Assembly: GCA_029262675.1 (NCBI GenBank) | Contig: JAJCYW010000003.1 | Location: 208,404-272,403, forward strand | Direction: 5' to 3' | Source of the DNA: Chloroflexota bacterium | Lineage (GTDB): Bacteria; Chloroflexota; Dehalococcoidia; DSTF01; RBG-16-68-14 | Length of the DNA: 64,000 nt | Shown here: positions 1 to 9,218 of the stretch, piece after piece | Numbering within the stretch: the stretch's first letter is position 1 | Layout: every line of letters begins with the position of its first letter | Program-made: the position numbers and the translations under genes | The notes under the pieces: generated by a model | Databases searched by the model: none | What the model saw: only the letters and a program-made list of their open reading frames with translations | What the model was told of the DNA's origin: nothing

Positions 1-51
1 GCAGTCCTGGTAGCATGTGTGCCCGGACGTAAGCATGAAGGGAGAACCGTA

Positions 52-1473
52 ATGAAGGGAGTCTTCTCGCGCCACCGGTGGTTGTTTTTGGTGGTTGCAG
101 GACTAGCGGCGTTGTTGGTGCTGGCCGCCTGCAGCGACGACGACGAAGACGGGGACGCGACGCCGACGAGCGAACCAGTGCCCACCGACGTTGTTGTCGA
201 GGCGCCGTGTGAAGGAGGCGCAGGCGTATCGGGCTTCGGCAGCGGCAGCGGCGTTTCGGCGTCATTGCAGGACGGCGATGACCTCATCATCGGGGTGCTG
301 GTACCCAGCACGGGCCCGCTGTCCACATTTGGTCCGGACTACATCAACGCCGCGAACCTGGCGGCGAAGTGCATCAACGACGCGGGTGGCGTGAACGGCG
401 GGCAGGTCGTCATCGTTACCGGTGACACGGGAACCGCGCCGGAGCAGGGCGTCTCTGAGGCGCAGCGATTGGTTGACATCGAAGGCGTCGTCGGCATCCT
501 CGGCGCGGCATCCAGCAGCGTATCGCTGGCGGTTGCCGAGACCGTGACGATTCCGGCGGGCGTGATCCAGATCTCGCCGGCCTCGACATCGCCGGCGCTG
601 ACTGACGTGGTTGACAACGACTTCCTGTTCCGCACGCCGATTTCGGACGCGGCGCAGGGCGTAGTGCTGGCACAGCTCGTTTCGGAGGACCTGGGGCTGA
701 CGAGCGTCTGCTACATGTACGTGAACAACGCATACGGCCAGGGACTTGGCGACCAGTTCGCGGAATCGTTCGCCGCGCTGGGCGGCACGGTTACGGCCGG
801 CGTACCGCACGACGACGCAGAGTTGATCAGCTACAGTTCGGAGTTGACGCAGTGCACGAGCGGCGACCCGGAGGCTCTGGTCGCCATCAGCTACCCGACG
901 GGGCAGGCGATGGTCTACCTGCGCGAGGCGCTGGAAGGCGACGTAATCGACAACTTCGTATTCGTGGACGGCACGAAGGAAGACGATATCTTTGCAACGT
1001 TGGGCTGGGACCTGTTCGATGGCATGCTCGGCACGTCGCCGGGTGCGTTGGAGAGCGGCTTTGGTGATGCGTTCGATGAGGCATTCATCGCCGAGTTCGG
1101 CTCGATCTACCAGACGCCATTTGTGCGTGAGTCCTACGACGCTGTCATCGCGATGGCGCTGGGCGCGCAGCAGGCCGGAACCAACACCGACGCGACGGCC
1201 ATTCGCGACAGCCTGCGGGATTCCGCCAACGCGCCGGGTACGGTCTACGGCCCGGGCGAGGACGACATCGCTGCGGCGCTGGCGGCCATCGCCGCCGGCG
1301 ATGACATCGACTACCAGGGGGCTTCTGGTTCGGTCGACTTCGACGATGCCGGTGACATCGCATTTGGCGCGATTGAGGTATGGCAGGTAAACGCGGCGGG
1401 CGAATCGCTCGACACGATCCGGCGAGTTTCAGTCGATCTCGTGACGGGAGAGATCCTCGACCTAGAAGACTGA
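52..1473 (+). CDS. livK: Branched-chain amino acid-type ABC transporter substrate-binding lipoprotein
   Basis: Extracytoplasmic solute-binding protein of the LivK/Peripla_BP_6 family, which captures amino acids or small amides for the neighbouring Liv permease. The N-terminus has a basic stretch, a hydrophobic helix and a lipobox ending LAAC, followed by an acidic Asp/Glu-rich linker typical of a lipoprotein anchored outside the cell membrane. The mature part carries the family pattern of a GPLSTFG-like ligand loop, a VVGILG strand and a C-terminal lobe. An upstream in-frame GTG exists at 19, but ATG 52 has an AAGGGAGA ribosome site 6-7 bases ahead and puts the signal peptide at the start. 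It converges on the livGFHM genes instead of being co-transcribed with them. Ligand cannot be read from sequence. Confidence 0.9.
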   Translation: MKGVFSRHRWLFLVVAGLAALLVLAACSDDDEDGDATPTSEPVPTDVVVEAPCEGGAGVSGFGSGSGVSASLQDGDDLIIGVLVPSTGPLSTFGPDYINAANLAAKCINDAGGVNGGQVVIVTGDTGTAPEQGVSEAQRLVDIEGVVGILGAASSSVSLAVAETVTIPAGVIQISPASTSPALTDVVDNDFLFRTPISDAAQGVVLAQLVSEDLGLTSVCYMYVNNAYGQGLGDQFAESFAALGGTVTAGVPHDDAELISYSSELTQCTSGDPEALVAISYPTGQAMVYLREALEGDVIDNFVFVDGTKEDDIFATLGWDLFDGMLGTSPGALESGFGDAFDEAFIAEFGSIYQTPFVRESYDAVIAMALGAQQAGTNTDATAIRDSLRDSANAPGTVYGPGEDDIAAALAAIAAGDDIDYQGASGSVDFDDAGDIAFGAIEVWQVNAAGESLDTIRRVSVDLVTGEILDLED

Positions 1474-1494
1474 GCTAGCGACCAAAGGATAGTC

Positions 1495-1527
1495 AGAGAG
1501 GCCTCCGCCGTAGGCGGGGGCCTCTCT
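1495..1527. terminator. Bidirectional terminator hairpin between livK and livM
   Basis: A 15-bp stem with one G-U pair (left arm 1495-1509, GTA loop, right arm 1513-1527) lies between two convergent genes. It probably ends transcription from both sides. Confidence 0.75.
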
Positions 1528-1560
1528 CGTTGCCATGCGGGGCCGCTGACATGCGCGGAG

Positions 1561-2715
1561 TCACGTTTCTGCTTCTGCAGTCGCGTCGTCGGCGGGTCTC
1601 GGGCCCCGACGCATCCTGTGATCGAGCCAGATCGATACGCGTCGCTCTTCGGGGAATAGGCCTTGCGGGCGCAGGAGCAGCACGATGACGATCAGCGAGC
1701 CGACGACGAAGTCGCGGATGTAGAAGATGCGGCTCTGGAGCACATCCGGCAGGTCGTAGCCGTTGATCTGGAGCGTAGTGGTCCAGAATCCCCAGACGAC
1801 GTAGGCGCCTGCGATTGCGCCCCAGTTGTTGCCGCTGCCGCCGACCATCAGCATCGCCCAGATCATGAATGTGGCGAAGAAGTGGTCGAATGTCGTCGGG
1901 CCGACGGCGCCGCGGTTGAACGCAAAGAAGGCGCCGCCCATACCCATGATTACGGCGCCGATGACGAACCCCTGCATCTTGAACGAGAACACGTTCTTAC
2001 CGCTCGCGGCCGCGGCCACTTCGTCCTCCTTCAATGCCCGCAGCACGCGTCCCCAGGGCGAGCGAATACCGCGTTCGACGATGAGGAAGACGATCATGAC
2101 GAGTACGGCCATCACGGCAAGATCGACGAAGCGTTCGGTGTCTGAGGAAAAGTAGCCGCTGAGCGGCTTGGGGATGCCGACCAGGCTGCGGCTGCCGTTG
2201 ACCAGGCCGTCCTCCTGGATCACGATCCGGCGCAGCAGCTCGGCGACACCGATCGTCGTGATCGCCAGGTAGTCTTCGCGCAGGCGGAGCGTCGGCAGCG
2301 ACAGCGCGAGCGCGAGCAGGCCGGAGACGGCGCCGGCGGCCAGCGCGGCGATGACGAAGGGCAGCCACTGTTCGCTGTCAAGGATGGGCGGCGAGAGCGC
2401 TTCGCCGAAGCCGCCGACGTAGCGCAGTGACGACCCCTCTTCCGGAGGGCCTTTGACGAAGATCGCGGCGGTATATGCGCCGACCATGAAGAACGCGGCG
2501 ACGCCGAAATTGAAGACGCCGGTGTAGCCCCATTGGACGTTCAGCGCCAGCGCCAGGATTGCGAAAATGGCAACGGTCGTGAGAAACGCAGCCAGGAACG
2601 GGATGACGCCCCTGTCCAGGCTGATGACCCAGCCGGAGCGTTCCATCGGGATCAGGATGACGAATGCTGTGACAACAACGAGCGTGAGCGGCGTGATCAG
2701 CTTGCCGGCGCGCAT
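1561..2715 (-). CDS. livM: Branched-chain amino acid ABC transporter permease, LivM family
   Basis: One of the two membrane permease subunits of the Liv importer. The protein (384 aa) is mostly hydrophobic, with about nine or ten membrane segments, and carries the BPD_transp_2 signatures: a GYTGVFNFG loop after the second helix region and the LTLRLREDYLAITT-like cytoplasmic loop that contacts the ATPases. The C-terminal tail is charged. The open frame extends far upstream, but that extension is an antisense-like shadow of livH. The ATG at 2715 overlaps the livH stop (TGATG), which indicates translational coupling. Confidence 0.9.
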   Translation of the reverse strand: MRAGKLITPLTLVVVTAFVILIPMERSGWVISLDRGVIPFLAAFLTTVAIFAILALALNVQWGYTGVFNFGVAAFFMVGAYTAAIFVKGPPEEGSSLRYVGGFGEALSPPILDSEQWLPFVIAALAAGAVSGLLALALSLPTLRLREDYLAITTIGVAELLRRIVIQEDGLVNGSRSLVGIPKPLSGYFSSDTERFVDLAVMAVLVMIVFLIVERGIRSPWGRVLRALKEDEVAAAASGKNVFSFKMQGFVIGAVIMGMGGAFFAFNRGAVGPTTFDHFFATFMIWAMLMVGGSGNNWGAIAGAYVVWGFWTTTLQINGYDLPDVLQSRIFYIRDFVVGSLIVIVLLLRPQGLFPEERRVSIWLDHRMRRGPRPADDATAEAET

Positions 2716-3803
2716 CAGTTGGTGCTCCCAAAGAGGCCGCGCGGCCGCAGCAAGAGGATCAGAACCAGGATCATGAAGGCGACGGCTGGCTTGTAACCGG
2801 CGGAGATGAACTCGATAGAGACCTCCTGCGTGACGCCGACGACCATCGCACCGATGAACGCGCCGTGCGGCTTGCCGAGCCCGCCGAGGATCGCCGCGGC
2901 GAAGAGCGGCAGGATCAGGCCGAAGCCGAGGTCCGGCTTGAGCGACGCCTGCACCGCCAGCAGTGCGCCGGCGACCGCCATCAGCGCGCCGCCGATCGCC
3001 CAAGTCCAGACGATGATGCGGTCGGTATTGATGCCGCTGACGAGTGCTAGGTCCGCGTTGTCTGCCATCGCGCGCATGGCCTTGCCCAGCTTCATGTGGA
3101 AGAGCAGGACGTAGAGCGCTACGGCGAGGCCGAACGCGACGAAGAAGATGAAGATCTGGTCGGTCTTGAGCACGACGTCGAACGGATAGTGCTTGGCGTA
3201 GTGAATGCCGGAGACGTAGCGGCGCGGATCCGGCCCCCAAATGATGAGCATCAGCGCCCGCGTCGAAAACGCGATACCAAGCGATGCGATGGCGAAGATG
3301 ACGATCCCGCTCTTGCGCTGCCGCAATCTGCGGTAGACGACGCGGTCCAGCGCAATCGATATCAGCGCCATCGCCAAGCCGGCCAGCGCGATCGCGATCA
3401 GCAGGCCGTAGCCGAAGCTGAGGTCGCCGATCCCGGTCGTCGCGCCCGGGAACTGCTCGAGGCTGATGCCGATATCGGTGTCGATGTTCGCCTGGCGGCC
3501 GACGACGGTGCCGGTGAGCAGGATGTAGGCGATATAGCTGCCCAGCATCATCGTATCGCCGTGAGCGAAGTTGCCGAATTTGAGGATGCCATAGACCAGC
3601 GTCAGGCCCATCGCGCCCAGCGCCAGGATGCTGCCGACGATGATGCCGACGACGAAGAGTTGCGTCTGGAACACGGCGGCCCAGACGAAGAGCGCGATGA
3701 TGAGGGCCCACAGCCCGATCGCGCCGGGGCGGTCGCCGAGAGCGCGATAGCGGTCGCGCAGTTCGCTGAAGGAGTCGGCGTAGCGGGCGGGAATAATCGA
3801 CAT
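2715..3803 (-). CDS. livH: Branched-chain amino acid ABC transporter permease, LivH family
   Basis: Second permease subunit (362 aa) of the Liv importer, BPD_transp_2 family. Seen: hydrophobic helices, the GLTLVYGILKFGNFAHGD loop near residue 75 that is the hallmark of LivH, and the cytoplasmic AMADNADLA loop that docks on LivG/LivF. A GTG/ATG extension to 3863 would overlap livF by 56 bases. I chose ATG 3803, four bases after the livF stop and with GGTGAT at a sensible distance. It belongs to the livG-livF-livH-livM operon. Confidence 0.9.
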   Translation of the reverse strand: MSIIPARYADSFSELRDRYRALGDRPGAIGLWALIIALFVWAAVFQTQLFVVGIIVGSILALGAMGLTLVYGILKFGNFAHGDTMMLGSYIAYILLTGTVVGRQANIDTDIGISLEQFPGATTGIGDLSFGYGLLIAIALAGLAMALISIALDRVVYRRLRQRKSGIVIFAIASLGIAFSTRALMLIIWGPDPRRYVSGIHYAKHYPFDVVLKTDQIFIFFVAFGLAVALYVLLFHMKLGKAMRAMADNADLALVSGINTDRIIVWTWAIGGALMAVAGALLAVQASLKPDLGFGLILPLFAAAILGGLGKPHGAFIGAMVVGVTQEVSIEFISAGYKPAVAFMILVLILLLRPRGLFGSTN

Positions 3804-3807
3804 GCCG

Positions 3808-4515
3808 CTAATCACCCAGGTAGAGCCGGGCCACGTCTTCGCTCTCCAGCATCGTCTTCGCATCGCCGTCCAGACGGTTCTCGCCCGTGGCGAGGACGTA
3901 GGCCCGGTCGCTCAGGGAGAGCGCTTCTTTTGCGTTCTGCTCAACGAGCAGCACGGCGGTGCCCGCGCGGTTGATCTCGTCGATCTTCTGGAACAACGAC
4001 TCCACCATCTTCGGCGAGAGGCTGGCGGAAGGCTCGTCCAGCATGAGCAGTCGCGGCTCCAGCATCAGCGCCCGTGCCAGCGCCAGCATCTGTCGCTGGC
4101 CACCGGAAAGTTTGCCGCCGGAATCGCCGCGGCGGTGGGCCAGGTCCGGGAAGATGCCATAAACGTGCTCCAGCCGCTCCTGCAGGCGCTCGCGGCGGAT
4201 GAATCCGCCCATCTCCAGGTTCTCGTTGATGCTGAGGCTGGGGAAGACGTTCTCCGTCTGTGGAACGTACGACATCCCCTGCGCGACGATACGGTCCGGC
4301 GATTGGTTCGTGATATCGATGCCGTCGAAGCGCACGGTGCCCGCGGCGCAGGGGATGAGGCCGAAGACAGCCTTGAGCAGCGTCGACTTGCCGGCGCCGT
4401 TAGGACCGATCACGGCGATCATCTCTCCCGCGGCGACGGAGATCGACACACCGTGCAGGATCTCGACCTCGCCGTAGCCGGAGACGATGCCGTCCGCCTC
4501 TAGGAGAGCGCTCAT
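3808..4515 (-). CDS. livF: Branched-chain amino acid ABC transporter ATP-binding protein LivF
   Basis: ABC ATPase subunit of 235 aa, the usual LivF length. Walker A GPNGAGKST is near residue 37, the signature LSGGQRQ near 138, Walker B LLMLDEP near 158 and a switch His region follows (VEQN instead of VEHD, as is normal for LivF). The start codon overlaps the livG stop by four bases (ATGA). It drives the transporter with LivG at the inner face of the membrane. Confidence 0.93.
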   Translation of the reverse strand: MSALLEADGIVSGYGEVEILHGVSISVAAGEMIAVIGPNGAGKSTLLKAVFGLIPCAAGTVRFDGIDITNQSPDRIVAQGMSYVPQTENVFPSLSINENLEMGGFIRRERLQERLEHVYGIFPDLAHRRGDSGGKLSGGQRQMLALARALMLEPRLLMLDEPSASLSPKMVESLFQKIDEINRAGTAVLLVEQNAKEALSLSDRAYVLATGENRLDGDAKTMLESEDVARLYLGD

Positions 4516-5282
4516 CGATACTGCCCGCCGAGGTAGGCGTCTAGCACGCGCTCGTCTCGCTTCACTTCGTCGATCGTGCCCTCCGCCAGATAGGCGCCCT
4601 CGCTCATGACGATGACGGGGTCGCAGAGCCGCGAGACGAGGTCCATATCGTGCTCAATGATGAAGATCGTGACGCCGAGTTGCTCGCGCAGCAGCTCGAT
4701 CTTGGTGACCAGCTTCTGCATAAGGACGCGGTTGACCCCAGCGCCGGGTTCGTCGAGCAGGATCAGCTTGGGGTCGCACATCAGCGTGCGGGCCAGCTCC
4801 AGCAGCTTCTTCTGGCCGCCGGAGAGGCTGGAGGCGAACTCATCGCGGTGGTGGGAGAGCTCGACGAAGTCGAGCACGTCCATGGCCTTGTCGTAGTTCC
4901 GTTGCTCCTGGCGGGCGACGCTGCCGGGAAAGAGCAGGGGGTTCCATATCTGCTCGCCGCGCTGGCCGGCTGGCACCAGCATCAGGTTCTCCAGCACGGT
5001 CATCGTCTTCAGTTCGCGCGGCACCTGGAACGTGCGGATGATGCCGTGGTGAAAGATGCGGTGGGGCGCCAGGCCATCGATGCGGCGGCCGCGGAACCGG
5101 ATGCGGCCGGCGTTCGGCTTCTCCGCGCCTGTGATCAGGTTGAAGAGGGTGGTCTTGCCGGCGCCGTTGGGGCCGATCAGTCCGGTGATGGTGCCCTCGG
5201 AAATGGTGAGAGAGCAGTTGTTGACGGCCAGGACGCCGCCGAACGACTTGGTAAGACGGTCTACCTGAAGGATGGGCGTCAT
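4512..5282 (-). CDS. livG: Branched-chain amino acid ABC transporter ATP-binding protein LivG
   Basis: First gene of the operon, 256 aa, with Walker A GPNGAGKTT, signature LSGGQKK, Walker B LILLDEP and the LivG-specific AGVN after it, then the switch histidine in IIEHDMD. The C-terminal 20 residues form the LivG tail. The 212 bases upstream separate it from the divergent acyl-CoA dehydrogenase and should carry both promoters; I could not identify convincing -35/-10 pairs there. Confidence 0.93.
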   Translation of the reverse strand: MTPILQVDRLTKSFGGVLAVNNCSLTISEGTITGLIGPNGAGKTTLFNLITGAEKPNAGRIRFRGRRIDGLAPHRIFHHGIIRTFQVPRELKTMTVLENLMLVPAGQRGEQIWNPLLFPGSVARQEQRNYDKAMDVLDFVELSHHRDEFASSLSGGQKKLLELARTLMCDPKLILLDEPGAGVNRVLMQKLVTKIELLREQLGVTIFIIEHDMDLVSRLCDPVIVMSEGAYLAEGTIDEVKRDERVLDAYLGGQYR

Positions 5283-5494
5283 CGCCGGCGGCTATCGACC
5301 ATCTTGTGCCTGGCCTCTCGTGTCTCGCCTCGCTCCTGCGCTCGCCCTAGTATAGTCGCGAATACGGAGCAGGAGCCACTGACGGTCGTACGACCGGGCG
5401 TATGCTGCCGCCTCAGCGGTACGGCGCAAGGCGGCTATGGTACAATCCGCCCGCCTATAGGAAGCAAGCGACATATTCGTGAGGTGCGCTGAGC

Positions 5495-6694
5495 ATGGTT
5501 GACTTCGCCCCGTCTCCGGAGATCAGGGAGCTGCGCAAGAAGGTGACGGCCTTCATGGAGTCTGACATTTATCCCAACGAGAGCGTGCTGGATGAGGGTG
5601 GACCCGAAGCGGGTGTGCTGATGGCGGAGCTGCAGGCGAAGACCAGGGCGCAGGGGATGTGGGCGGTGTTCATCGGGCCGGAGGCGGGCGGCACGGGAAC
5701 GGGGTTCCTGCCGTATGTGTACGTGAACGAGATCCTCGGTCGTAGCCCGTACGCGCCGCGAGCGTTCGGCTGTGCCGCTCCCGATACGGGCAACGCGGAG
5801 ATCTTGCACCAGTTTGGCACGCCGGAGCAGAAGGATCGCTGGCTGAAGCCGCTCGTCGCAGGCGACATCCGCTCCTGCTTCTCCATGACCGAGCCGGATG
5901 TCTCCGGCGCCGACCCGACTGGCCTGCAGACAACGGCTGTGCGCGACGGCGACGACTGGGTGATCAACGGCCACAAGTGGTTCACCAGCGGCGCGATTGG
6001 CGCGGCCTTCGCGATAGTGATGTGCGTGACGGAGCCGGACGCGGAGGCGCACGGACGTATGTCCCAGATCATCGTGCCGACGGACGCGCCGGGCTTCAAC
6101 CTGATCCGCCCGGTGCCCGTAATGGGCGAGACGCGGGGCGCGCACAGCGAGATCCGCTACGAGGACTGTCGCGTGCCGGTGACGAACACGCTCGGTGAAT
6201 CAGGCGACGGCTTCCGCATCGCGCAGAAGCGGCTGGGGCCGGGTCGCATCCACCACTGCATGCGCTGGCTTGGCCAGATGCAACGCGCATTCGAGTTGAT
6301 GTGCAAGCGGGCGCTATCGCGGCAGGCCTTCGGCGAAGCGCTGGCCAACAAGCAGACGGTTCAGAACTGGATCGCCGACTCGGCGGCCGAGATCCAGGCG
6401 TCGCGGCTGCTGACGCTGCAAGCGGCGCACAAGATCGATCAGGGCGACGAGGCGCGGGTCGAGATTTCGATCATCAAGTTCTGGGGTGCCAAGGTGCTAC
6501 ACGACGTCATCGACCGCGCGATCCAGGTGCACGGCGCGCTGGGCGTATCCGAGGACACGCCGCTGGCCAGTATGTACCGCGAAGCCCGGGCCGCCCGCAT
6601 CTACGACGGTCCGGACGAAGTGCATCGGATGGTCGTCGCGCGGAGGATCCTACGCACGTTCAAGGACGGTGGCACGGGGTGGGAGTTCGATTAG
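5495..6694 (+). CDS. Acyl-CoA dehydrogenase family protein
   Basis: FAD-dependent enzyme (399 aa, standard length) that introduces an alpha-beta double bond in an acyl-CoA thioester. The N-terminal helical domain, the central beta domain with CFSMTEPDVSGADPTGLQT (FAD/substrate loop) and WVINGHKWFTSGA, and the C-terminal helical domain with IQVHGALGVSEDTPLA are all present. GAGGTG lies about nine bases before ATG 5495. Substrate is unknown; relatives with this GPEAGGTG-type N-terminus are often acyl-CoA dehydrogenases acting on branched or long chains. It is transcribed divergently from the Liv transporter genes, which would fit branched-chain amino acid catabolism, but that is inference. Confidence 0.88.
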   Translation: MVDFAPSPEIRELRKKVTAFMESDIYPNESVLDEGGPEAGVLMAELQAKTRAQGMWAVFIGPEAGGTGTGFLPYVYVNEILGRSPYAPRAFGCAAPDTGNAEILHQFGTPEQKDRWLKPLVAGDIRSCFSMTEPDVSGADPTGLQTTAVRDGDDWVINGHKWFTSGAIGAAFAIVMCVTEPDAEAHGRMSQIIVPTDAPGFNLIRPVPVMGETRGAHSEIRYEDCRVPVTNTLGESGDGFRIAQKRLGPGRIHHCMRWLGQMQRAFELMCKRALSRQAFGEALANKQTVQNWIADSAAEIQASRLLTLQAAHKIDQGDEARVEISIIKFWGAKVLHDVIDRAIQVHGALGVSEDTPLASMYREARAARIYDGPDEVHRMVVARRILRTFKDGGTGWEFD

Positions 6695-6747
6695 CGTTGG
6701 CCGCGGCGTGATTCCGATCCTGGTTGGCAGGGTAGGGTAGGGCAGAT

Positions 6748-8142
6748 ATGGCACCCCAAGCGCGCTTTTGTACGAGCGCCGACCGCACCAGCATCGCTTA
6801 CGGCACGATAGGCGAAGGGCCGCCGCTCGTTCACCTTGGGCCGTGGGCCACAAACATGGAGCTGGACTGGGAGCGGCCCGATGGTCGCACCTACATGGAA
6901 GGTCTTGCGGAGGGCCGCATGCTGGTCTGGCCGATGCGAAGAGGCGTCGGCACGTCACAGCGGGACGTCGAGGACATGTCGCTTGAAGCGCAGCTTGCCG
7001 ATCTGACCGCCGTGATCGACGCCATGAGGCTGGAGAGCTTCGATCTGTGCGGAGTAGAGGACGGAGGGGCGCTCTGCATTGCGTACGCCGCCGAGCACCC
7101 TGCGCAGGTAGGACGGCTCGTGCTCTGGGGTCCAATCGTACACGGTACAGACGTTGTCGGGGCGGACGCAGGCCGCAGTCTGGTTGATCTGGTGCGGACA
7201 AACTGGCCGCTAGCGCGCAGAACCATTGCAGATCTCTACCTCCCGAACGGCCCGGCCGAGTTGAGGCGATGGGCGTCGAGCTACCTCCGCGAGGCTATGT
7301 CGAATGAAGTTGCGGCGAAGCACCTGGAGTTCGTCTTCAGCCTGGACGTGAGAGCGTTCGCCAGCCGGGTGCAGGCGCCGACACTGGTGCTGCACCGCCG
7401 TCTCCAGCACAACATCCCTATCGCAGCGGGTCGAGCCGCGGCCGCGCTGATCCCGGATGCTCGGTTCGTCGCGCTGGAGGGCGATGTGGGCGTCATCCAC
7501 TTTCAGCCCGAACAGGCGCTCAAGCCGATCAGAGAGTTCTTGGATGCGGGCCGCGAGGTGCCAGTCACCGCGGCGGCAGACGCGAGCCTAGATCGAGGGC
7601 CAGTCGCCATTGCGGCAAGCGCGGGAGGCATCGACGTCCACACCATCCTCTTCACCGACATGGAGTCTTCTACGTCGATACGGCAGCAGCTCGGCGACGA
7701 GAAGGCCCAGGCGATTGTTCACGTCCACGACAGCATCGTCCGCGACGCGCTCAAGGCGCACGGCGGGAGCGAGATCAAGCACATGGGCGATGGCATCATG
7801 GCGTCGTTCACGTCTGCTTCGCAGGCGCTTCAGTCCGCGGTGACGATTCAGCGGGCAGTCGCCGCGTACAGAGAGGGCGAGCCGAACGCGCCCTTGAGCG
7901 TCTACATCGGGTTGAACGCGGGTGAGCCGATCGCGGAGGAGGGCGACCTCTTCGGCACGTCGGTCGATCTGGCCAAGCGCATCTGCGATCAGTGCCGGCC
8001 GGGGGAGATTCTCGCATCGAACGTCGTGCGGGAGCTAGCTGCTGGAAGGCAGTTCCTCTTCTCCGATCGCGGTGATACGGCGCTACGCGGGTTCGAGGAC
8101 CCGGTGCGGCTATACGAGGTGCGCTGGCGTGAAGAGACCTAA
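6748..8142 (+). CDS. Alpha/beta-hydrolase-like / class III adenylate-guanylate cyclase fusion
   Basis: Two-domain protein of 464 aa. Residues 1-265 have an alpha/beta-hydrolase fold pattern, but the nucleophile elbow reads CGVEDGG (102-107), so the usual Ser of GxSxG is Glu104. The domain is more likely a sensor or scaffold than an active hydrolase. Residues 297-460 form a class III nucleotide cyclase domain. Both metal-binding aspartates are present (FTD304, GD348G), as are Lys344 and Arg411, but the position normally Asn in the VNxAxR motif is Asp407. Known proteins of this architecture occur in actinobacteria and Chloroflexota. The predicted product is cAMP or cGMP; activity is uncertain given the Asn-to-Asp change. 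Confidence 0.85.
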   Translation: MAPQARFCTSADRTSIAYGTIGEGPPLVHLGPWATNMELDWERPDGRTYMEGLAEGRMLVWPMRRGVGTSQRDVEDMSLEAQLADLTAVIDAMRLESFDLCGVEDGGALCIAYAAEHPAQVGRLVLWGPIVHGTDVVGADAGRSLVDLVRTNWPLARRTIADLYLPNGPAELRRWASSYLREAMSNEVAAKHLEFVFSLDVRAFASRVQAPTLVLHRRLQHNIPIAAGRAAAALIPDARFVALEGDVGVIHFQPEQALKPIREFLDAGREVPVTAAADASLDRGPVAIAASAGGIDVHTILFTDMESSTSIRQQLGDEKAQAIVHVHDSIVRDALKAHGGSEIKHMGDGIMASFTSASQALQSAVTIQRAVAAYREGEPNAPLSVYIGLNAGEPIAEEGDLFGTSVDLAKRICDQCRPGEILASNVVRELAAGRQFLFSDRGDTALRGFEDPVRLYEVRWREET

Positions 8143-8175
8143 TTTGGAATTGTCTAGGTCGAAAGGAGTCGAAGC

Positions 8176-9060
8176 ATGACAACAAACGGATCACGGTCGG
8201 TCGTCGTCACTGGCGCATCGACGGGCATCGGTGAAGCGTGCGCGCTGCGGATGGACGGGCAGGGCTGGCGCGTGTTCGCCGGAGTACGGAAGGAGGCCGA
8301 CGGCGCGGCGCTGAAAGAGAAGAGCTCTGAACGCTTAACGCCCGTAATAATCGACGTTACAGACCAGGCCTCGATCACGGCCTGCGGCGAGCGCGTCGCG
8401 GCGGAGACCGGCGCGGGCGGACTGGCGGGGCTCGTTAACAACGCCGGCATCTCGGTCGCTGGGCCGATGGAGTTTCTCCCGCTGGAAGATCTACGACGTC
8501 AGCTAGAGGTGAACGTGATCGGCCAGATCGCCGTCACGCAGGCCTTCATGCCGCAGATCCGCACGGCGCGCGGCCGCATCGTCAACATCGGGTCGATCGG
8601 CGGCCGGATGGCGACGCCGTTCATAGGGCCGTACTGCGCCTCGAAGTTCGCGATGGAGGCGTTGACCGACTCGCTGAGGCAGGAGCTGCGACCGTGGGGC
8701 ATTCACGTGTCGATCGTCGAGCCGGGCAGCATCAGCACACCGATCTGGGAAAAGGGTCAGGCTGGAGCCGACGAGATGGAGCAGAACCTGCCGGAAGAGG
8801 CGATGATGCTCTACGGTGATATGGTCATCGCAATGCGTGAAGCCGCTCATGAGTTTGAGAAGGACAGTATTCCGGCCGACGAGGTGGCCAAGTTCGTGCA
8901 GCATGCGCTGACGGCCTCCACGCCGAAGACGCGCTACGTCGTCGGGCGGGACGCGCAGGTTCAGCGCGTGCTCGCGAAGATCGTGCCGGACCGGATTCTT
9001 GACGGATTGGTGCAGCGCAAGCTCAAGCTGCCGGGTAAGGACTCTTCGGTGAAGGCATGA
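8176..9060 (+). CDS. Short-chain dehydrogenase/reductase (classical SDR)
   Basis: NAD(P)-dependent oxidoreductase of 294 aa. It has the TGASTGIG cofactor motif (12-19), NNAG at 88-91, catalytic Ser140, and Tyr153/Lys157 in YCASK. The C-terminal extension of about 60 residues resembles retinol/steroid-type SDRs (11-beta or 17-beta HSD-like). AAAGGAG lies seven bases ahead of the ATG. It follows the cyclase fusion by 33 bases, so co-transcription is likely. Substrate cannot be assigned. Confidence 0.88.
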   Translation: MTTNGSRSVVVTGASTGIGEACALRMDGQGWRVFAGVRKEADGAALKEKSSERLTPVIIDVTDQASITACGERVAAETGAGGLAGLVNNAGISVAGPMEFLPLEDLRRQLEVNVIGQIAVTQAFMPQIRTARGRIVNIGSIGGRMATPFIGPYCASKFAMEALTDSLRQELRPWGIHVSIVEPGSISTPIWEKGQAGADEMEQNLPEEAMMLYGDMVIAMREAAHEFEKDSIPADEVAKFVQHALTASTPKTRYVVGRDAQVQRVLAKIVPDRILDGLVQRKLKLPGKDSSVKA

Positions 9061-9218
9061 TGGGAGAGATGACGCTGGCGGGGAGTGGTCTCCCGCCACG
9101 CGCGTGGTAGTCGTGCGCCCGCACATCCGCTGGACGGAGTCACGGCTTCTGCGTAGGATGCTACGAGAACCCGTACACGTCGAATAATAGGCACAGGAGC
9201 TGCCGACCGAGAAATCAT

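Noticed and set aside
1561..3711. 716-aa open frame covering livM and most of livH antiframe
   Set aside because: Only residues from ATG 2715 onward look like a permease; the N-terminal half is Arg/Ala-rich shadow of livH in another frame.
3096..3974. Plus-strand 292-aa open frame opposite livH
   Set aside because: Low-complexity acidic/basic composition with no motif; antisense shadow of livH.
6729..6743. Telomere-like GGGTA run before the cyclase fusion
   Set aside because: Only three short repeats; more likely serves as the purine-rich ribosome-binding region.
9061..9218. T-box riboswitch before serS
   Set aside because: No T-box consensus, specifier hairpin or antiterminator could be seen in the 158-base leader.
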